Positions 23,535 to 32,204 of a stretch of 32,204 nt of DNA are shown piece by piece; position 1 is the stretch's first letter; each line of letters opens with the position of its first letter. The stretch is from Bacteroidota bacterium (GTDB lineage: Bacteria > Bacteroidota > Bacteroidia > Bacteroidales > JAAUTT01), in the NCBI GenBank assembly GCA_021779665.1, contig JAJYAG010000068.1, forward strand, positions 1-32,204, given 5' to 3'. The position numbers were made by a program, and so were the translations under genes. The notes beneath the pieces were generated by a model that did not search any database, was not told where the DNA came from, and was given only the letters and a program-made list of their open reading frames with translations.

Positions 23535-25523
23535 ATGAAAAAGAATAAATTTTTTCTTATTTCTTTAATAGGGTTATTATTTATTACAGTACAGGGATAT
23601 TCCCAGAGAGATAAAACTTCGAAAGCCGAAGCTGCTTTTAAGGCTGGAGAGTATACTTTTGCCATTGATCTTTATAAAGCTGCATTTAACTCAGTTAGCG
23701 ATAAAAACAATAAAGCTGAAATATTAAACCGGATTGCCGATTGTTACAGGCTTACAAATGAACCAGTGAAGGCTGAATTGTTTTATACCAAAGCCATCGG
23801 GAAAGGGATTAATGATCCTATGGCGTATTATTATCTGGCTGAATCCAAAAAGATGAATATGAAGTATGAAGAAGCTAAAGAAGATTATAAGAAATATAAA
23901 GAGCTTTCTTCAGACAATTCAAGGGCCGAACAGGGAATTAAATCGTGCGATCTGGCCATGAAATGGATGGATAACCCTAGCGGTTACCAGGTGGATAACA
24001 TGAAGTTCTTCAACTCCAAAGCCAATGATTTTGCTCCCGTTTATGCTTCGGCCGATTATGGTACTGTTTACTTTACCTCCTCCCGCGATGGTTCTACCGG
24101 AACAGCGCAGCATGGAGCTACCGGCCAGAACTTCTCCGACATTTATGTTACCCGCATGGACAGGAAGGGTACCTGGAGTGAACCTATACCTCTGAGCGAA
24201 AACATAAATACTGAGTTTGAAGAGGGTACACCTGCTTTATCCAAGGATTATAACACCATGTATTTTACCCGCTGCAAGAAAGCTAAGAACCAATCTTTCG
24301 GATGTCAGCTTTATTATGTGGAACGCGACGGAGACACCTGGGGAAAGGACAAGATGATCGAAATTTCGAGCGATACTGTTGTTATTGCACATCCCGCTAT
24401 ATCTTCCGATGATATGACGTTATATTTTGTCTCAGATATGGCTGGAGGTTTTGGCGGAAAAGATATCTGGAAAGTTACCCGTGCCAATAAAGGTGATGAA
24501 TGGAGCAAACCTGAAAATTTGGGAGCCGACATCAATACCGCAGGCGATGAAGTGTTCCCTTTTATTCACAGCGACGGAACCCTTTATTTTTCATCGAATG
24601 GTCACGCTGGTATAGGCGGCCTCGATATTTACAAAGCCAAGCAAAATACTAATGGCAGCTGGAAAGTTGAGAATATGGAAACACCCATAAACTCTAATGC
24701 TGATGATTTTGGTATTGTTTTTCAGAGCGATGTTGAAAAAGGATATTTTTCATCCAGCCGGACAACTCGTGGTGATGATGATATTTTTACCTTTAACCTG
24801 CCTCCGCTTAAATTCAACCTTTTGGGTGTTGTTAAGGATGAAAAGACTGATCAGCCCATTGCCGAAGCCAGCGTAAAGTCGGTAAGCAGCGACGGTTTGA
24901 CTGTAGACATCAAAGCTGACAAAAACGGTGCTTTCAGAATGATCATGAAAGCCTCAACCGATTATGTGCTGATTGGTTCCAAAGAAGGATATCTCAACGG
25001 AAAAGAAAGAGAGACCACCAAAGGATTAGACAAAAGCAAGGATTTCCGTACTACAATTTACCTGGCTTCCATTGCTAAACCTATTGAGTTGCCTAATATT
25101 TTCTACGATTTTGCAAAGGCCGATCTGCGTCCCGAATCTATGGTTGCTCTGGATGGCCTGGTTGAAACGCTCAACGATAACCCGAATATTACCATAGAAC
25201 TCGGAGCTCACACCGACTCACGCGGTAGCGATGCTGATAATATTTCGCTTTCGCAGCGAAGAGCTCAATCAGTTGTGGATTACCTGATTCAGAAGGGAAT
25301 TGCTACCGATCGTCTTACAGCTAAGGGTTATGGCGAATCTGCACCCAAAACAGTCGATGCCAAACTTGTTCAGCAATATCCATTCCTGAAAGATGGTGCA
25401 GTTCTTACAGAAGACTATATACTCAAACTTCCTGATTCTGATCTTCAGGAGATAGCGCATCAGGTTAACCGTCGCACCGAGTTTAGAGTTTTGCGAACAG
25501 ATTATCAAGCTAAAAAGAAATAA
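23535..25523 (+). CDS. OmpA-family protein with TPR, beta-propeller and carboxypeptidase-regulatory domains (PorE-like)
   Basis: A 662-residue exported protein with a signal peptide (cleavage near residue 24, after YSQ). In order it has TPR helices at about 28-150 (AEAAFKAGEYTFAIDLYKAA) and a PD40/WD40-like propeller at about 155-425 with repeated YFTSSRDG / YFVSDMAGGFGGKDIW / YFSSNGHAGIGGLDIY blades. Then come a carboxypeptidase-regulatory-like fold at about 430-515 and a C-terminal OmpA domain. The OmpA domain contains HTDSRGSDADN and LSQRRAQSVVDYL, whose Asp and Arg bind diaminopimelate of peptidoglycan. The same order and length mark PorE, a periplasmic part of the type IX secretion system. 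PorE of Porphyromonas is a lipoprotein, whereas no lipobox Cys is present here, so it may be a paralogue. It probably tethers an envelope complex to the cell wall. Confidence 0.92.
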   Translation: MKKNKFFLISLIGLLFITVQGYSQRDKTSKAEAAFKAGEYTFAIDLYKAAFNSVSDKNNKAEILNRIADCYRLTNEPVKAELFYTKAIGKGINDPMAYYYLAESKKMNMKYEEAKEDYKKYKELSSDNSRAEQGIKSCDLAMKWMDNPSGYQVDNMKFFNSKANDFAPVYASADYGTVYFTSSRDGSTGTAQHGATGQNFSDIYVTRMDRKGTWSEPIPLSENINTEFEEGTPALSKDYNTMYFTRCKKAKNQSFGCQLYYVERDGDTWGKDKMIEISSDTVVIAHPAISSDDMTLYFVSDMAGGFGGKDIWKVTRANKGDEWSKPENLGADINTAGDEVFPFIHSDGTLYFSSNGHAGIGGLDIYKAKQNTNGSWKVENMETPINSNADDFGIVFQSDVEKGYFSSSRTTRGDDDIFTFNLPPLKFNLLGVVKDEKTDQPIAEASVKSVSSDGLTVDIKADKNGAFRMIMKASTDYVLIGSKEGYLNGKERETTKGLDKSKDFRTTIYLASIAKPIELPNIFYDFAKADLRPESMVALDGLVETLNDNPNITIELGAHTDSRGSDADNISLSQRRAQSVVDYLIQKGIATDRLTAKGYGESAPKTVDAKLVQQYPFLKDGAVLTEDYILKLPDSDLQEIAHQVNRRTEFRVLRTDYQAKKK

Positions 25524-25539
25524 TTCCGTAAAGATATTT

Positions 25540-26709
25540 ATGTCGGGAGAATCAAGATACAATCAACGTGGGGTTTCCGCTTCCAAAGGCGATGTGCATG
25601 CGGCTATTAAAGATATTGACAAGGGTATTTTCCCGAAAGCATTCTGTAAGGTTATACCCGATATCTTAACAAACGATCCGGAGTATTGTCTCATTATGCA
25701 TGCCGACGGCGCTGGTACAAAATCCTCATTGGCTTATTTGTACTGGAAAGAAACGGGCGACTTGTCCGTTTGGAAAGGTATAGCTCAGGATGCCCTGATT
25801 ATGAATCTGGACGATTTGCTTTGCGTGGGCGCTGTCGATAATATTGTTGTTTCTTCCACAATTGGCCGTAATAAGCTTTTAATTCCCGGCGAAGTTATTT
25901 CTGCAATTATAAACGGAACGGAAGAGCTTTTGTCCGAATTGAGAGAACAGCATGTAAACATATACTCAGCCGGGGGCGAAACTGCTGATGTTGGCGATTT
26001 GGTTCGTACCATCATTGTCGACTCAACGGTTGTTTGCCGTATGAAACGAAGCGATGTGATATCCAATCATCGCATTCAGCCGGGCGATGTTATAGTTGGC
26101 TTATCATCCTATGGTCAGGCCAATTATGAAAAGCAGTATAACGGAGGAATGGGAAGCAACGGCTTAACATCTGCCCGTCACGATGTTTTTTCAAAATACC
26201 TGGCTCAAAAATATCCCGAAAGTTTCGATCCAGGAGTGGACGAAAGCCTCATATATTCAGGAAATTATAAACTTACAGATATTATCGACGAGCTTGGTAT
26301 TGATGCCGGAAAGCTTGTTTTATCACCCACCAGAACCTATGCCCCGGTTATAGCCGAAATTCTTTCAAAATACCGGAGCCGGATCCATGGAATGGTTCAT
26401 TGTTCAGGTGGGGCGCAAACCAAAGTTTTGCATTTTGTAGATAATCTGCATATTGTTAAGGATAATCTTTTCCCCGTTCCGCCTTTATTCCGTATCATCA
26501 AGGAACAGTCGGGCACTCCCTGGGACGAAATGTATAAAGTATTCAATATGGGCCACCGTTTTGAATTATATGTAGAACCCGATATGGCCGAAAGTATCAT
26601 TGCAATATCGAATAGTTTCGGCATTGATGCCCGTGTTGTTGGTTACTGCGAAGCCGCCACAGGTAAAAGCCTTACAATTCAGAGCCAGTTCGGTAGCTTT
26701 AATTATTAG
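25540..26709 (+). CDS. purM: phosphoribosylformylglycinamidine cyclo-ligase (AIR synthase), Bacteroidetes type
   Basis: PurM closes the imidazole ring in de novo purine synthesis, turning FGAM into AIR with ATP. The 389-residue protein begins RYNQRGVSASKGDVHAAI and has the ATP/substrate segment IMHADGAGTKSSLAYLYWK. It continues with IAQDALIMNLDDLLCVGAVD near residue 85, SAGGETADVGDLVRTI near 147, the LSPTRTYAPVIAEIL block near 263, and HGMVHCSGGAQTKVLHF near 285. It is longer and more divergent than E. coli PurM (about 345 residues) but matches the form I recall from Bacteroides. It begins 16 bases after the OmpA-family stop and may be read from the same transcript. There are no other pur genes in the window. 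Confidence 0.94.
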   Translation: MSGESRYNQRGVSASKGDVHAAIKDIDKGIFPKAFCKVIPDILTNDPEYCLIMHADGAGTKSSLAYLYWKETGDLSVWKGIAQDALIMNLDDLLCVGAVDNIVVSSTIGRNKLLIPGEVISAIINGTEELLSELREQHVNIYSAGGETADVGDLVRTIIVDSTVVCRMKRSDVISNHRIQPGDVIVGLSSYGQANYEKQYNGGMGSNGLTSARHDVFSKYLAQKYPESFDPGVDESLIYSGNYKLTDIIDELGIDAGKLVLSPTRTYAPVIAEILSKYRSRIHGMVHCSGGAQTKVLHFVDNLHIVKDNLFPVPPLFRIIKEQSGTPWDEMYKVFNMGHRFELYVEPDMAESIIAISNSFGIDARVVGYCEAATGKSLTIQSQFGSFNY

Positions 26710-26930
26710 GTGTTTAGTAATTAGCTAAATATTTTACGGACTTTAGCTTTGGGGGCCCGGGTTCTTAATTGTATGGATTGGATCTTTACAAAAATCTACT
26801 TCTTCGGACATTCTGATTTCAATTTAATAGTGCAATTATTGCTTCTTGTTAACTACAGCCTAATAACCTATAGCCTAAAGCCTTTTCCAAAGAATGTTTC
26901 TAATAACAATAAGATTGTCTTTAAATTTAT

Positions 26931-26938
26931 TAAATTTG
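26931..26938 (+). promoter_or_regulatory. -7 box (TAAATTTG) for prfA-pyrF
   Basis: An exact TAnnTTTG match lies 24 bases before the prfA ATG. No clean TTTG at -33 is seen; an ATTG at 26914-26917 is closer than usual (13 bases). Confidence 0.45.
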
Positions 26939-26951
26939 CCGTCCAAAATTT

Positions 26952-26956
26952 AGGAG
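26952..26956 (+). promoter_or_regulatory. Shine-Dalgarno AGGAG for prfA
   Basis: AGGAG stands 6 bases before the prfA ATG. A clear Shine-Dalgarno sequence is uncommon in this window, where most starts lack one, and it fixes the prfA start. Confidence 0.7.
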
Positions 26957-26962
26957 AAAGTT

Positions 26963-28051
26963 ATGAGCGATAATATGATACTGGATAGACTCGAAAGCGT
27001 TAAACTGCGTTTCGAGGAAGTTTCGCAAAAAATTACCGACCCCGAGGTAATAGCTGACATGAAGACCTATGTGAAACTGAATAAAGAATATCGCGATATT
27101 GAACCGTTGGTGAAGACCTACGAAGATTATAAAAATGTTTTGAGCAATATTGAGAATGCCCGCGAAATTTTGGCCACAGAGAAAGATGAAGAAATGAAGG
27201 ATATGGCCAAAATGGAGCTCGATGAATTAACATCGCGTCTCGGGCCTCTCGAAGAAAATATAAAGTTGTTGTTGCTTCCTGCCGACCCGGAAGACGACAA
27301 AAACGCCATTATGGAAATCCGCGCCGGTACCGGAGGTGATGAGGCCAGCATTTTTGCGGGCGATTTGTTCCGTATGTATACCAAATATGTCGAGTCCAAA
27401 GGCTGGAAATATGAGGTTACCAGTATATCGGAAGGTACAGCTGGCGGGTTTAAGGAAATTGTAATGAAGGTTTCGGGTGATAAGGTTTATGGAACTTTGA
27501 AATATGAATCGGGTGTGCACCGTGTTCAACGTGTGCCCAAAACCGAGACCCAGGGACGAATTCATACTTCGGCTGCCACAATTGCAGTTCTTCCCGAAGC
27601 CGATGAATTTGATATTGAATTAAATATGAACGATGTCCGTAAGGATACTTTCTGTTCCTCTGGTCCTGGCGGACAGTCGGTTAACACAACCTATTCGGCT
27701 ATACGTTTAACACATATTCCATCGGGAATTGTGGTTCAGTGCCAGGATGAAAAATCGCAGATCAAAAACCTTGAAAAGGCGATTGGTGAATTACGTACCC
27801 GTTTGTATAACCTCGAATATCAGAAGTATATCGATAATATTGCTTCGAAGCGTAAAACCATGGTTTCTACAGGCGACAGGTCTGCAAAAATCAGAACTTA
27901 CAATTATCCCCAGGGCAGGGTTACCGATCACCGTATCAACCACACGGTGTATAACTTACCAACTATTATGGATGGTGATATTCAGGAGTTTATCGATAAG
28001 CTTCAGGTAGCAGAAAATGCAGAACGGTTGAACGAAAGCGCAAATCAATAA
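26963..28051 (+). CDS. prfA: peptide chain release factor 1
   Basis: RF1 reads UAA and UAG stop codons in the ribosomal A site and triggers peptide release. The 362-residue protein has the helical N-terminal domain, a [20 protein letters not shown] segment, and the stop-codon recognition tripeptide PxT as Pro192-Lys193-Thr194 within [17 protein letters not shown]. The catalytic GGQ is at residues 236-238 in [15 protein letters not shown], whose Gln is normally methylated by PrmC. The PxT motif (not SPF) separates it from RF2. Length and order are standard. pyrF follows after 7 bases, so the two are co-transcribed. Confidence 0.98.
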   Translation: MSDNMILDRLESVKLRFEEVSQKITDPEVIADMKTYVKLNKEYRDIEPLVKTYEDYKNVLSNIENAREILATEKDEEMKDMAKMELDELTSRLGPLEENIKLLLLPADPEDDKNAIMEIRAGTGGDEASIFAGDLFRMYTKYVESKGWKYEVTSISEGTAGGFKEIVMKVSGDKVYGTLKYESGVHRVQRVPKTETQGRIHTSAATIAVLPEADEFDIELNMNDVRKDTFCSSGPGGQSVNTTYSAIRLTHIPSGIVVQCQDEKSQIKNLEKAIGELRTRLYNLEYQKYIDNIASKRKTMVSTGDRSAKIRTYNYPQGRVTDHRINHTVYNLPTIMDGDIQEFIDKLQVAENAERLNESANQ

Positions 28052-28058
28052 GAAAGCC

Positions 28059-28892
28059 ATGGATAGCAGGCAGTTGTTTGAAAATATAAGAAAGAAGAAG
28101 AGTTTTTTGTGTGTTGGTCTTGATACCGACATTACAAAAATTCCACGGATCGTGCTTGAAGCGGAGTATCCGCTCTTTGAATTCAATAAAAGAATTATTG
28201 ATGCAACAGCCGATCTTACGATTGCTTATAAGCCCAATATTGCTTTTTACGAGAGCCTGGGAGCAGCCGGCTGGATTAATCTTGAGCTGACAGCCTCTTA
28301 TTTACGCGAAAAGTATCCCGATATTTTCCTTATTGCCGATGCAAAGCGAGGTGATATTGGCAACACTTCTAAAATGTATGCCCGGGCTTTCTTTGAAAAA
28401 AGTGATTTTCATGGAGTAACCGTTTCTCCTTATATGGGCGAGGACTCCGTTACCCCTTTTCTGAGTTATCCTGAGAAATGGGTTATTTTGCTTGCACTTA
28501 CTTCAAATGCAGGAGCTTTCGATTTTCAGTTAATCCAGGAAGAAGGAACCAAAAAGCGTCTTTTCGAGAAAGTAATTGAGATTTCGGCCAAATGGGGGAG
28601 TGTGGATAATATGATGTATGTTGTTGGCGCCACAAAAGCCGAAATGCTTGCTGATATAAGGAAGATTATTCCAAATCACTTCTTGTTAATCCCAGGTGTT
28701 GGAGCCCAGGGCGGAAGTCTGGAAGAGGTAGTGAAATATGGCATGAATAAACAATGCGGACTTATTGTCAACTCTTCGCGAGCTATTATTTATGCCGACT
28801 GCACCGATCGTTTTGCCTCAGTAGCCAGAGAACAGGCACTTCTGGTTCAACAGGAAATGCAGCAGCTACTCAAACAATATAAACTGATATAG
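28059..28892 (+). CDS. pyrF: orotidine 5'-phosphate decarboxylase (type 2)
   Basis: PyrF makes UMP from OMP, the last step of de novo pyrimidine synthesis. The 277-residue length and the motif arrangement fit the longer type 2 family. [14 protein letters not shown] is at residues 16-29, then [17 protein letters not shown], the catalytic charge network Asp94-Lys96-Asp99 in [27 protein letters not shown], and the phosphate-binding [14 protein letters not shown] near residue 212. It starts 7 bases after the prfA stop. The prfA-pyrF pair is, as I recall, seen in other Bacteroidetes. Confidence 0.97.
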   Translation: MDSRQLFENIRKKKSFLCVGLDTDITKIPRIVLEAEYPLFEFNKRIIDATADLTIAYKPNIAFYESLGAAGWINLELTASYLREKYPDIFLIADAKRGDIGNTSKMYARAFFEKSDFHGVTVSPYMGEDSVTPFLSYPEKWVILLALTSNAGAFDFQLIQEEGTKKRLFEKVIEISAKWGSVDNMMYVVGATKAEMLADIRKIIPNHFLLIPGVGAQGGSLEEVVKYGMNKQCGLIVNSSRAIIYADCTDRFASVAREQALLVQQEMQQLLKQYKLI

Positions 28893-28981
28893 GTCGTCCG
28901 GTCAAATTACTGGTAATGTCTTATTTACTCCATGGTTTTTCAGGAAATTGATTTATATTTACCTGAACCAAATCCACTGGA

Positions 28982-30268
28982 ATGACCGAAGAGCTTCTTA
29001 AATTTCTCTGGAAACATAAGCTGTATTTGCCCCAATCGTTAACGTTTGAGGATGGTTCCGCTGTAGAGGTTATTCACCCCGGAGAACATAATTCGGATGC
29101 CGGGCCTGATTTTTTTAATACCCGTATAAAAGTTGGTAACACAATCTGGGCCGGAAATGCTGAGGTTCACGTACGTGCTTCCGATTGGAACAGGCATAAT
29201 CACAGCACTAACGATGCTTATCAGAATGTAATTCTGCACATTGTTGCTGAGAATGATGCAGAGGTTAAAAACAGCAGGGGAGATGCTATTCCTTCGATTA
29301 TCCTCCGGTGTAACGATGCAATAATTGCCCAGTATAATTATCTTCTTCAAAACAGTCTTTGGGTACCGTGTGCAAGAAATATCAAAGGTATAGACCCGTT
29401 TGTGGTTTCTTTGTGGATAGAAAAACTTGGCATTGCCCGTCTTGAGGAAAAGACTCAGGATATCGCATTAAATCTCGATCAAACCCAAAATAACTGGGAA
29501 GAAGTTTTGTATCGTATGCTGTTGCGGAGTTTCGGTTTTCACCAGAACAGTCAGCCTTTTGAACTACTTGCCAAATCTCTCCCCTTTAAAATTCTGGAAA
29601 AGCATGCTGGTAGTATAATGCATACCGAGGCTTTACTTTTTGGTCAGGCCGGATTTTTAAGTGAACTATTGCCTTACGATGATTACTATCTGAAACTTCA
29701 AAAGGAATACAGGTACCTTTCGGAAAAATTCAGCTTAAAGCCTTTGCCAAGGCATAATTGGAAGTTTCTGAGGATGCGGCCGGGTAATTTTCCAACGGTA
29801 CGATTAGCGCAGATTGCCTCTGTTATTCATCATCGCTCCAAAATGTTCGCATTTATTCGCGAAGCAGAAACCCTGGAGCAACTTAAGGAATTGTTTGCCG
29901 TCAAACCTTCTGTTTATTGGGATAATCACTATATGTTCGGTAAAGTATCCCGCCCCAAAGAAAAAAACATTGGCGTAGATTCTGTTGAAACGGTGCTGAT
30001 TAATTCTGTTATCCCACTTCTGTTTATGTATGGAAAAAGGGTGGGAGCAGAGTATTTTCAGAATAGAGCGCTCGATTTGCTCGGGCAACTTCCTCCCGAA
30101 AAGAATTCGGTTACTGAAAAGTGGCAAAGTGTTGGGGTAAAGGCGAATAATGCTTTTCAGAGCCAGGCTTTGTTATATCTCAAAAGTTATTATTGCGACC
30201 GCCATCGTTGCCTTGAATGCACTATCGGAAGCAAAATTCTGTCAAGCGCTGTAAGTGTTGTATCTTAA
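28982..30268 (+). CDS. DUF2851 family protein
   Basis: A 428-residue cytoplasmic protein of the Bacteroidetes-centred DUF2851 family, function unknown. The N-terminal part is the conserved block: MTEELLKFLWKHKLY, VIHPGEHNSDAGPDFFNTRI near residue 30, WAGNAEVHVRASDWNRHNH near 57, and VILHIVAEND near 83. The pattern of conserved Gly, Asp, Glu and His in this block looks like a nuclease-type or metal site, though that is only an impression. The C-terminus carries a Cys cluster YYCDRHRCLECTIGSKIL (C-x4-C-x2-C plus His) that could bind zinc. There is no signal peptide. It stands 89 bases after pyrF, with a near-consensus TATATTTA upstream. Confidence 0.92.
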   Translation: MTEELLKFLWKHKLYLPQSLTFEDGSAVEVIHPGEHNSDAGPDFFNTRIKVGNTIWAGNAEVHVRASDWNRHNHSTNDAYQNVILHIVAENDAEVKNSRGDAIPSIILRCNDAIIAQYNYLLQNSLWVPCARNIKGIDPFVVSLWIEKLGIARLEEKTQDIALNLDQTQNNWEEVLYRMLLRSFGFHQNSQPFELLAKSLPFKILEKHAGSIMHTEALLFGQAGFLSELLPYDDYYLKLQKEYRYLSEKFSLKPLPRHNWKFLRMRPGNFPTVRLAQIASVIHHRSKMFAFIREAETLEQLKELFAVKPSVYWDNHYMFGKVSRPKEKNIGVDSVETVLINSVIPLLFMYGKRVGAEYFQNRALDLLGQLPPEKNSVTEKWQSVGVKANNAFQSQALLYLKSYYCDRHRCLECTIGSKILSSAVSVVS

Positions 30269-30333
30269 AGATAGTTGAGGTGTTGTCAAACTTATACCTT
30301 GGTTAAAGGTTATAATTATACAATATCGCAATT

Positions 30334-31044
30334 ATGAATGATACAGGTTTTATATTGATCCATGGTGCTGGCTTAGGTAGTTTTATTTGGGATGATCTTA
30401 AGAATAAATTAGCTCTGCCATCCGTTTCTGTTGATTTTCCAAACCGGAACGCCGACGAACAAACCAATGCAGGTCTGCACTTCAGGGATTATGTTGATTC
30501 AATTATAAAACAAATTGAAAAGTCAGATATCGGGCGGTTTATTATTGTAGCTCATTCAATTGGCGGTTGTGTGGGCTTGAAGGTTGCTGATCATTTTAAA
30601 GAAAGACTCGCCGGATTTATTGGAATCAGTGCTGCCATTCCTTTAAATGGAGGGTCTTTTATTTCAACCCTTACATTTCCTCAAAACTTAATAATGCCTC
30701 TTATGTTGAGGTTTGCAGGAACCAAACCTCCTGAACATGCTATTGTCAATGGTATGTGCCACGATGTTTCGGCTGTTAAAAAAGAGATGGTTATTAAAAG
30801 ATTTACACCCGAATCTCCTTTCCTCTTCACCGAAAAATGCGGAGCTCCTGTGCCCGAAACACGCCGCTACTTTATTAAACTCGATCTCGATAAAGAATTT
30901 TCTCCTTCTTTGCAGGACAAAATGGCTATTAATTTATCGGCCCAAAAGGTAAGTTATCTGCATAGCGGACACTTGCCCATGTTAAGTCAGCCCGACAAGC
31001 TGGCAATAACTTTGAATAATTTTGCCAAAGAGATTATCAAGTAG
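30334..31044 (+). CDS. alpha/beta hydrolase
   Basis: A 236-residue serine hydrolase of the AB_hydrolase_6 type, without a signal peptide. The oxyanion-hole segment is LIHGAGLGSFIWDDL near residues 8-22, the nucleophile elbow AHSIGGCVG with Ser75, and the catalytic His213 in LHSGHLPMLSQPDKLA. The acidic triad member is less clear because the strand around KLDLDKEFSPSLQDKMA is atypical. The overall pattern resembles plant methylesterase/hydroxynitrile-lyase relatives and salicylate-esterase-like bacterial proteins. The substrate is unknown. The preceding gap from DUF2851 is 65 bases, so co-transcription is possible. Confidence 0.88.
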   Translation: MNDTGFILIHGAGLGSFIWDDLKNKLALPSVSVDFPNRNADEQTNAGLHFRDYVDSIIKQIEKSDIGRFIIVAHSIGGCVGLKVADHFKERLAGFIGISAAIPLNGGSFISTLTFPQNLIMPLMLRFAGTKPPEHAIVNGMCHDVSAVKKEMVIKRFTPESPFLFTEKCGAPVPETRRYFIKLDLDKEFSPSLQDKMAINLSAQKVSYLHSGHLPMLSQPDKLAITLNNFAKEIIK

Positions 31045-31077
31045 TTGAAGCAGGCGTTTTAGTAAATAATAATTGTA

Positions 31078-31106
31078 GTCGACAGACCACGGTCAACGGT
31101 ATACAG
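31078..31106. repeat. intergenic repeat fragment (AGACCACGGTCAACGG type)
   Basis: The 111-base convergent gap between the hydrolase and nudC contains GTCGACAGACCACGGTCAAC and GGTATACAGCC. Bases 31084-31099 match 15212-15227 at 13 of 16 positions, with transitions only, suggesting the same spacer-repeat family. Confidence 0.3.
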
Positions 31107-31155
31107 CCAATAGAAACTCGAAAGTCTTTAATAATTTGTTCCGGATGTCATCTAA

Positions 31156-31983
31156 TTACCCTCTTTCAAAAAGTTCAATCATTTCGCCTGCAATACTCAG
31201 GTTTGGCGGACGATTTGGCAAATTGCCCCTGGTAAACCAGGCAGCTTCAACAATCTCACTCTCGTCGATTACTATGAGTTGATTCGGATCAGCATCAGCC
31301 CAATAACCAATCATCATCGAGCCGGAGAAGGGCCATGGCTGACTTTTGTAATAACGAATGTTTGTCACATCAATGCCAACCTCTTCCTTTACTTCCCGGG
31401 CAACGGCATCTTCGAGAGATTCGCCAATGTCGGCATATCCTGCTACTAAGGAATAAAAATTGCTTCGGAAGTTTTTGCCCCGTGCAAGAAGAATCTTGTC
31501 ACCAGCAGTTATGCCAACTATTATGGCCGGCGAAATTCGGGGATATACAGTCTGACTACATTCTGGACACTTAATGGCTCTTTCGTTTGTTTGTATAATT
31601 GTTTTATGTCCGCAATTTCCGCAGAATTTATTCTGGGTATACCAATTCATGAGCTGTGTACCAACAATACCGATCCATGCCATTTCCTTTCTTTTTAAGG
31701 TTCTGAAGAAGTTCATTTCTTCAAACAGGTAGTTATCGGTCCCGTTTACCGAAAGGTCTTCAACCCAAAAACAATTCTGATTATTGATAGAAAACAGAAA
31801 GACTGACTGCCCGGTAATATCTAGCTGAAGCAGATTTTCCCGCCTGGGAAGCTCCGGTTCATCTCCGTTTTGAACAAGCATCAGTTTGTTGTCTCTGAAG
31901 TAAAATATAAGATCGTCGACAGAAGTAGCCGATGGAAAATTGAAATGATTATTAAAAATGTGCGGGGCAATATCCTGAATCAT
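31156..31983 (-). CDS. nudC: NAD(+) diphosphatase NudC
   Basis: NudC splits NADH/NAD+ into NMN(H) and AMP; in other bacteria it also removes the NAD cap from RNA. The 275-residue protein has four zinc Cys in FCGNCGHKT and IKCPECSQTVYPR near residue 120. The Nudix box GYADIGESLEDAVAREVKEE followed by VGI fits GX5EX7REUXEEXGU. The subfamily marker SQPWPF, with Met and Gly after it (SGSMMIGYWAD), follows near 215. The upstream TTG at 32037 adds 18 residues; I chose the ATG at 31983 because MIQDIAPHIFNN is the start I expect for this family in Bacteroidetes. It is convergent with the alpha/beta hydrolase gene. Confidence 0.96.
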   Translation of the reverse strand: MIQDIAPHIFNNHFNFPSATSVDDLIFYFRDNKLMLVQNGDEPELPRRENLLQLDITGQSVFLFSINNQNCFWVEDLSVNGTDNYLFEEMNFFRTLKRKEMAWIGIVGTQLMNWYTQNKFCGNCGHKTIIQTNERAIKCPECSQTVYPRISPAIIVGITAGDKILLARGKNFRSNFYSLVAGYADIGESLEDAVAREVKEEVGIDVTNIRYYKSQPWPFSGSMMIGYWADADPNQLIVIDESEIVEAAWFTRGNLPNRPPNLSIAGEMIELFERG

Positions 31984-32006
31984 AGACTTAAGTTCTTGAA
32001 AAGTTG

Positions 32007-32039
32007 TAAATTTAGTAAAGTTGATTTTTGGGAACAAAA
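32007..32039 (-). promoter_or_regulatory. possible promoter of nudC (TTTTG-N20-TAAATTTA)
   Basis: On the minus strand TTTTG (32035-32039) and TAAATTTA (32007-32014, one base from TAnnTTTG) are 20 bases apart, and the ATG follows 23 bases later. If correct, it also rules out the longer TTG start, since the transcript would begin inside that extension. Confidence 0.35.
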
Positions 32040-32204
32040 TTCAAAGCCGCCATTTACGGGTATTTTATAAAAAAATACACTGATGTCCGGTAAAACTACA
32101 AAATACCAGTTATTGTAAAAAAAAAATATTAATAATCAACGACATACAAATGGTTATTTTCAATTTTTCAAAGTAAGCCTATTAAAATAAGTTATACTGT
32201 AGCC

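Larger units (their letters stand above)
26710..26962. other. intergenic spacer purM-prfA with short tandem repeat and hairpin
   Basis: This 253-base gap has a 7-bp inverted repeat AGCTAAA / TTTAGCT (26723-26729, 26742-26748) with a 12-base loop that could slow polymerase after purM. An odd GC run, GGGGGCCCGGG, starts at about 26751. An imperfect 7-8 base tandem repeat lies at 26857-26883 (AGCCTAAT, AACCTAT, AGCCTAA, AGCCT), followed by the prfA promoter. A 74-codon frame across it lacks coding character and overlaps prfA, so I do not call a gene. Confidence 0.45.

Noticed and set aside
26751-26761. GGGGGCCCGGG run as a possible terminator or tRNA fragment
   Set aside because: No long stem, T-tract or cloverleaf can be formed around it, and the following GGTTC is not followed by a T-arm partner.
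26749-26973. 74-codon plus-strand frame before prfA
   Set aside because: It runs through the prfA promoter, the Shine-Dalgarno site and the prfA start, has an AT-driven hydrophobic composition and shows no family pattern.
1-32204. tRNA, rRNA, CRISPR, IS or prophage elements
   Set aside because: I looked for T-arm GTTCGANTC words, regularly spaced direct repeats, transposase or integrase motifs and terminal inverted repeats and saw none.

Overview
The window reads as chromosomal DNA of a Bacteroidota bacterium, most likely a Bacteroidales/Marinilabiliales-type anaerobe or facultative anaerobe; the family-level guess is inference. Supporting signs are a MurF-alanine racemase fusion, a DUF2851 protein, a PorE-like TPR/beta-propeller/OmpA protein, a Bacteroidetes-type PurM, SpoIID next to LpxB, few Shine-Dalgarno sequences, and promoters of the TTTG / TAnnTTTG kind. 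Coding density is high and no intergenic gap exceeds 300 bases. I see no tRNA, rRNA, CRISPR array, insertion sequence or phage gene.

Layout. 1-1304 (minus): lpxB followed by a cut-off SpoIID-like gene. 1427-2765 (plus): secreted cupin and an SDR oxidoreductase. 2773-5776: a methyl-accepting chemotaxis protein (minus) divergent from an orphan solute-binding lipoprotein (plus). 5871-7355 (plus): a small unknown protein, a SAM methyltransferase and a short secreted protein. 7381-10091 (minus): an overlapping cluster of an unknown linker-rich protein, a secreted M28 peptidase and rsmI. 10293-15179 (plus): tdk, murF-alr and a GT2-GT4 double glycosyltransferase packed 1-2 bases apart, then a separately promoted methyltransferase (15448-16170).

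16214-23287 (minus) is the most distinctive part. It is a six-gene operon: HAD phosphatase, ROK repressor, NagB-like/PIG-L deacetylase fusion, ROK sugar kinase, DUF1080 (3-keto-glycoside hydrolase family) lipoprotein, and a NagX/HGSNAT-like membrane acyltransferase. It starts at a good promoter with a 23-base near-palindrome lying between the -7 box and the first start codon, and ends at a 14-bp bidirectional hairpin terminator. Together the genes look like a self-regulated route for a modified amino sugar or glycoside: outside or periplasmic cleavage, membrane acyl transfer, deacetylation, phosphorylation and an isomerase/deaminase-like step. The NagB-like domain lacks the catalytic glutamate of true deaminases, so the substrate and reaction may be new.

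23535-28892 (plus): PorE-like OmpA protein, purM, prfA and pyrF. 28982-31044 (plus): DUF2851 protein and an alpha/beta hydrolase. 31156-31983 (minus): nudC. The last 200 bases are AT-rich with no gene recognised.
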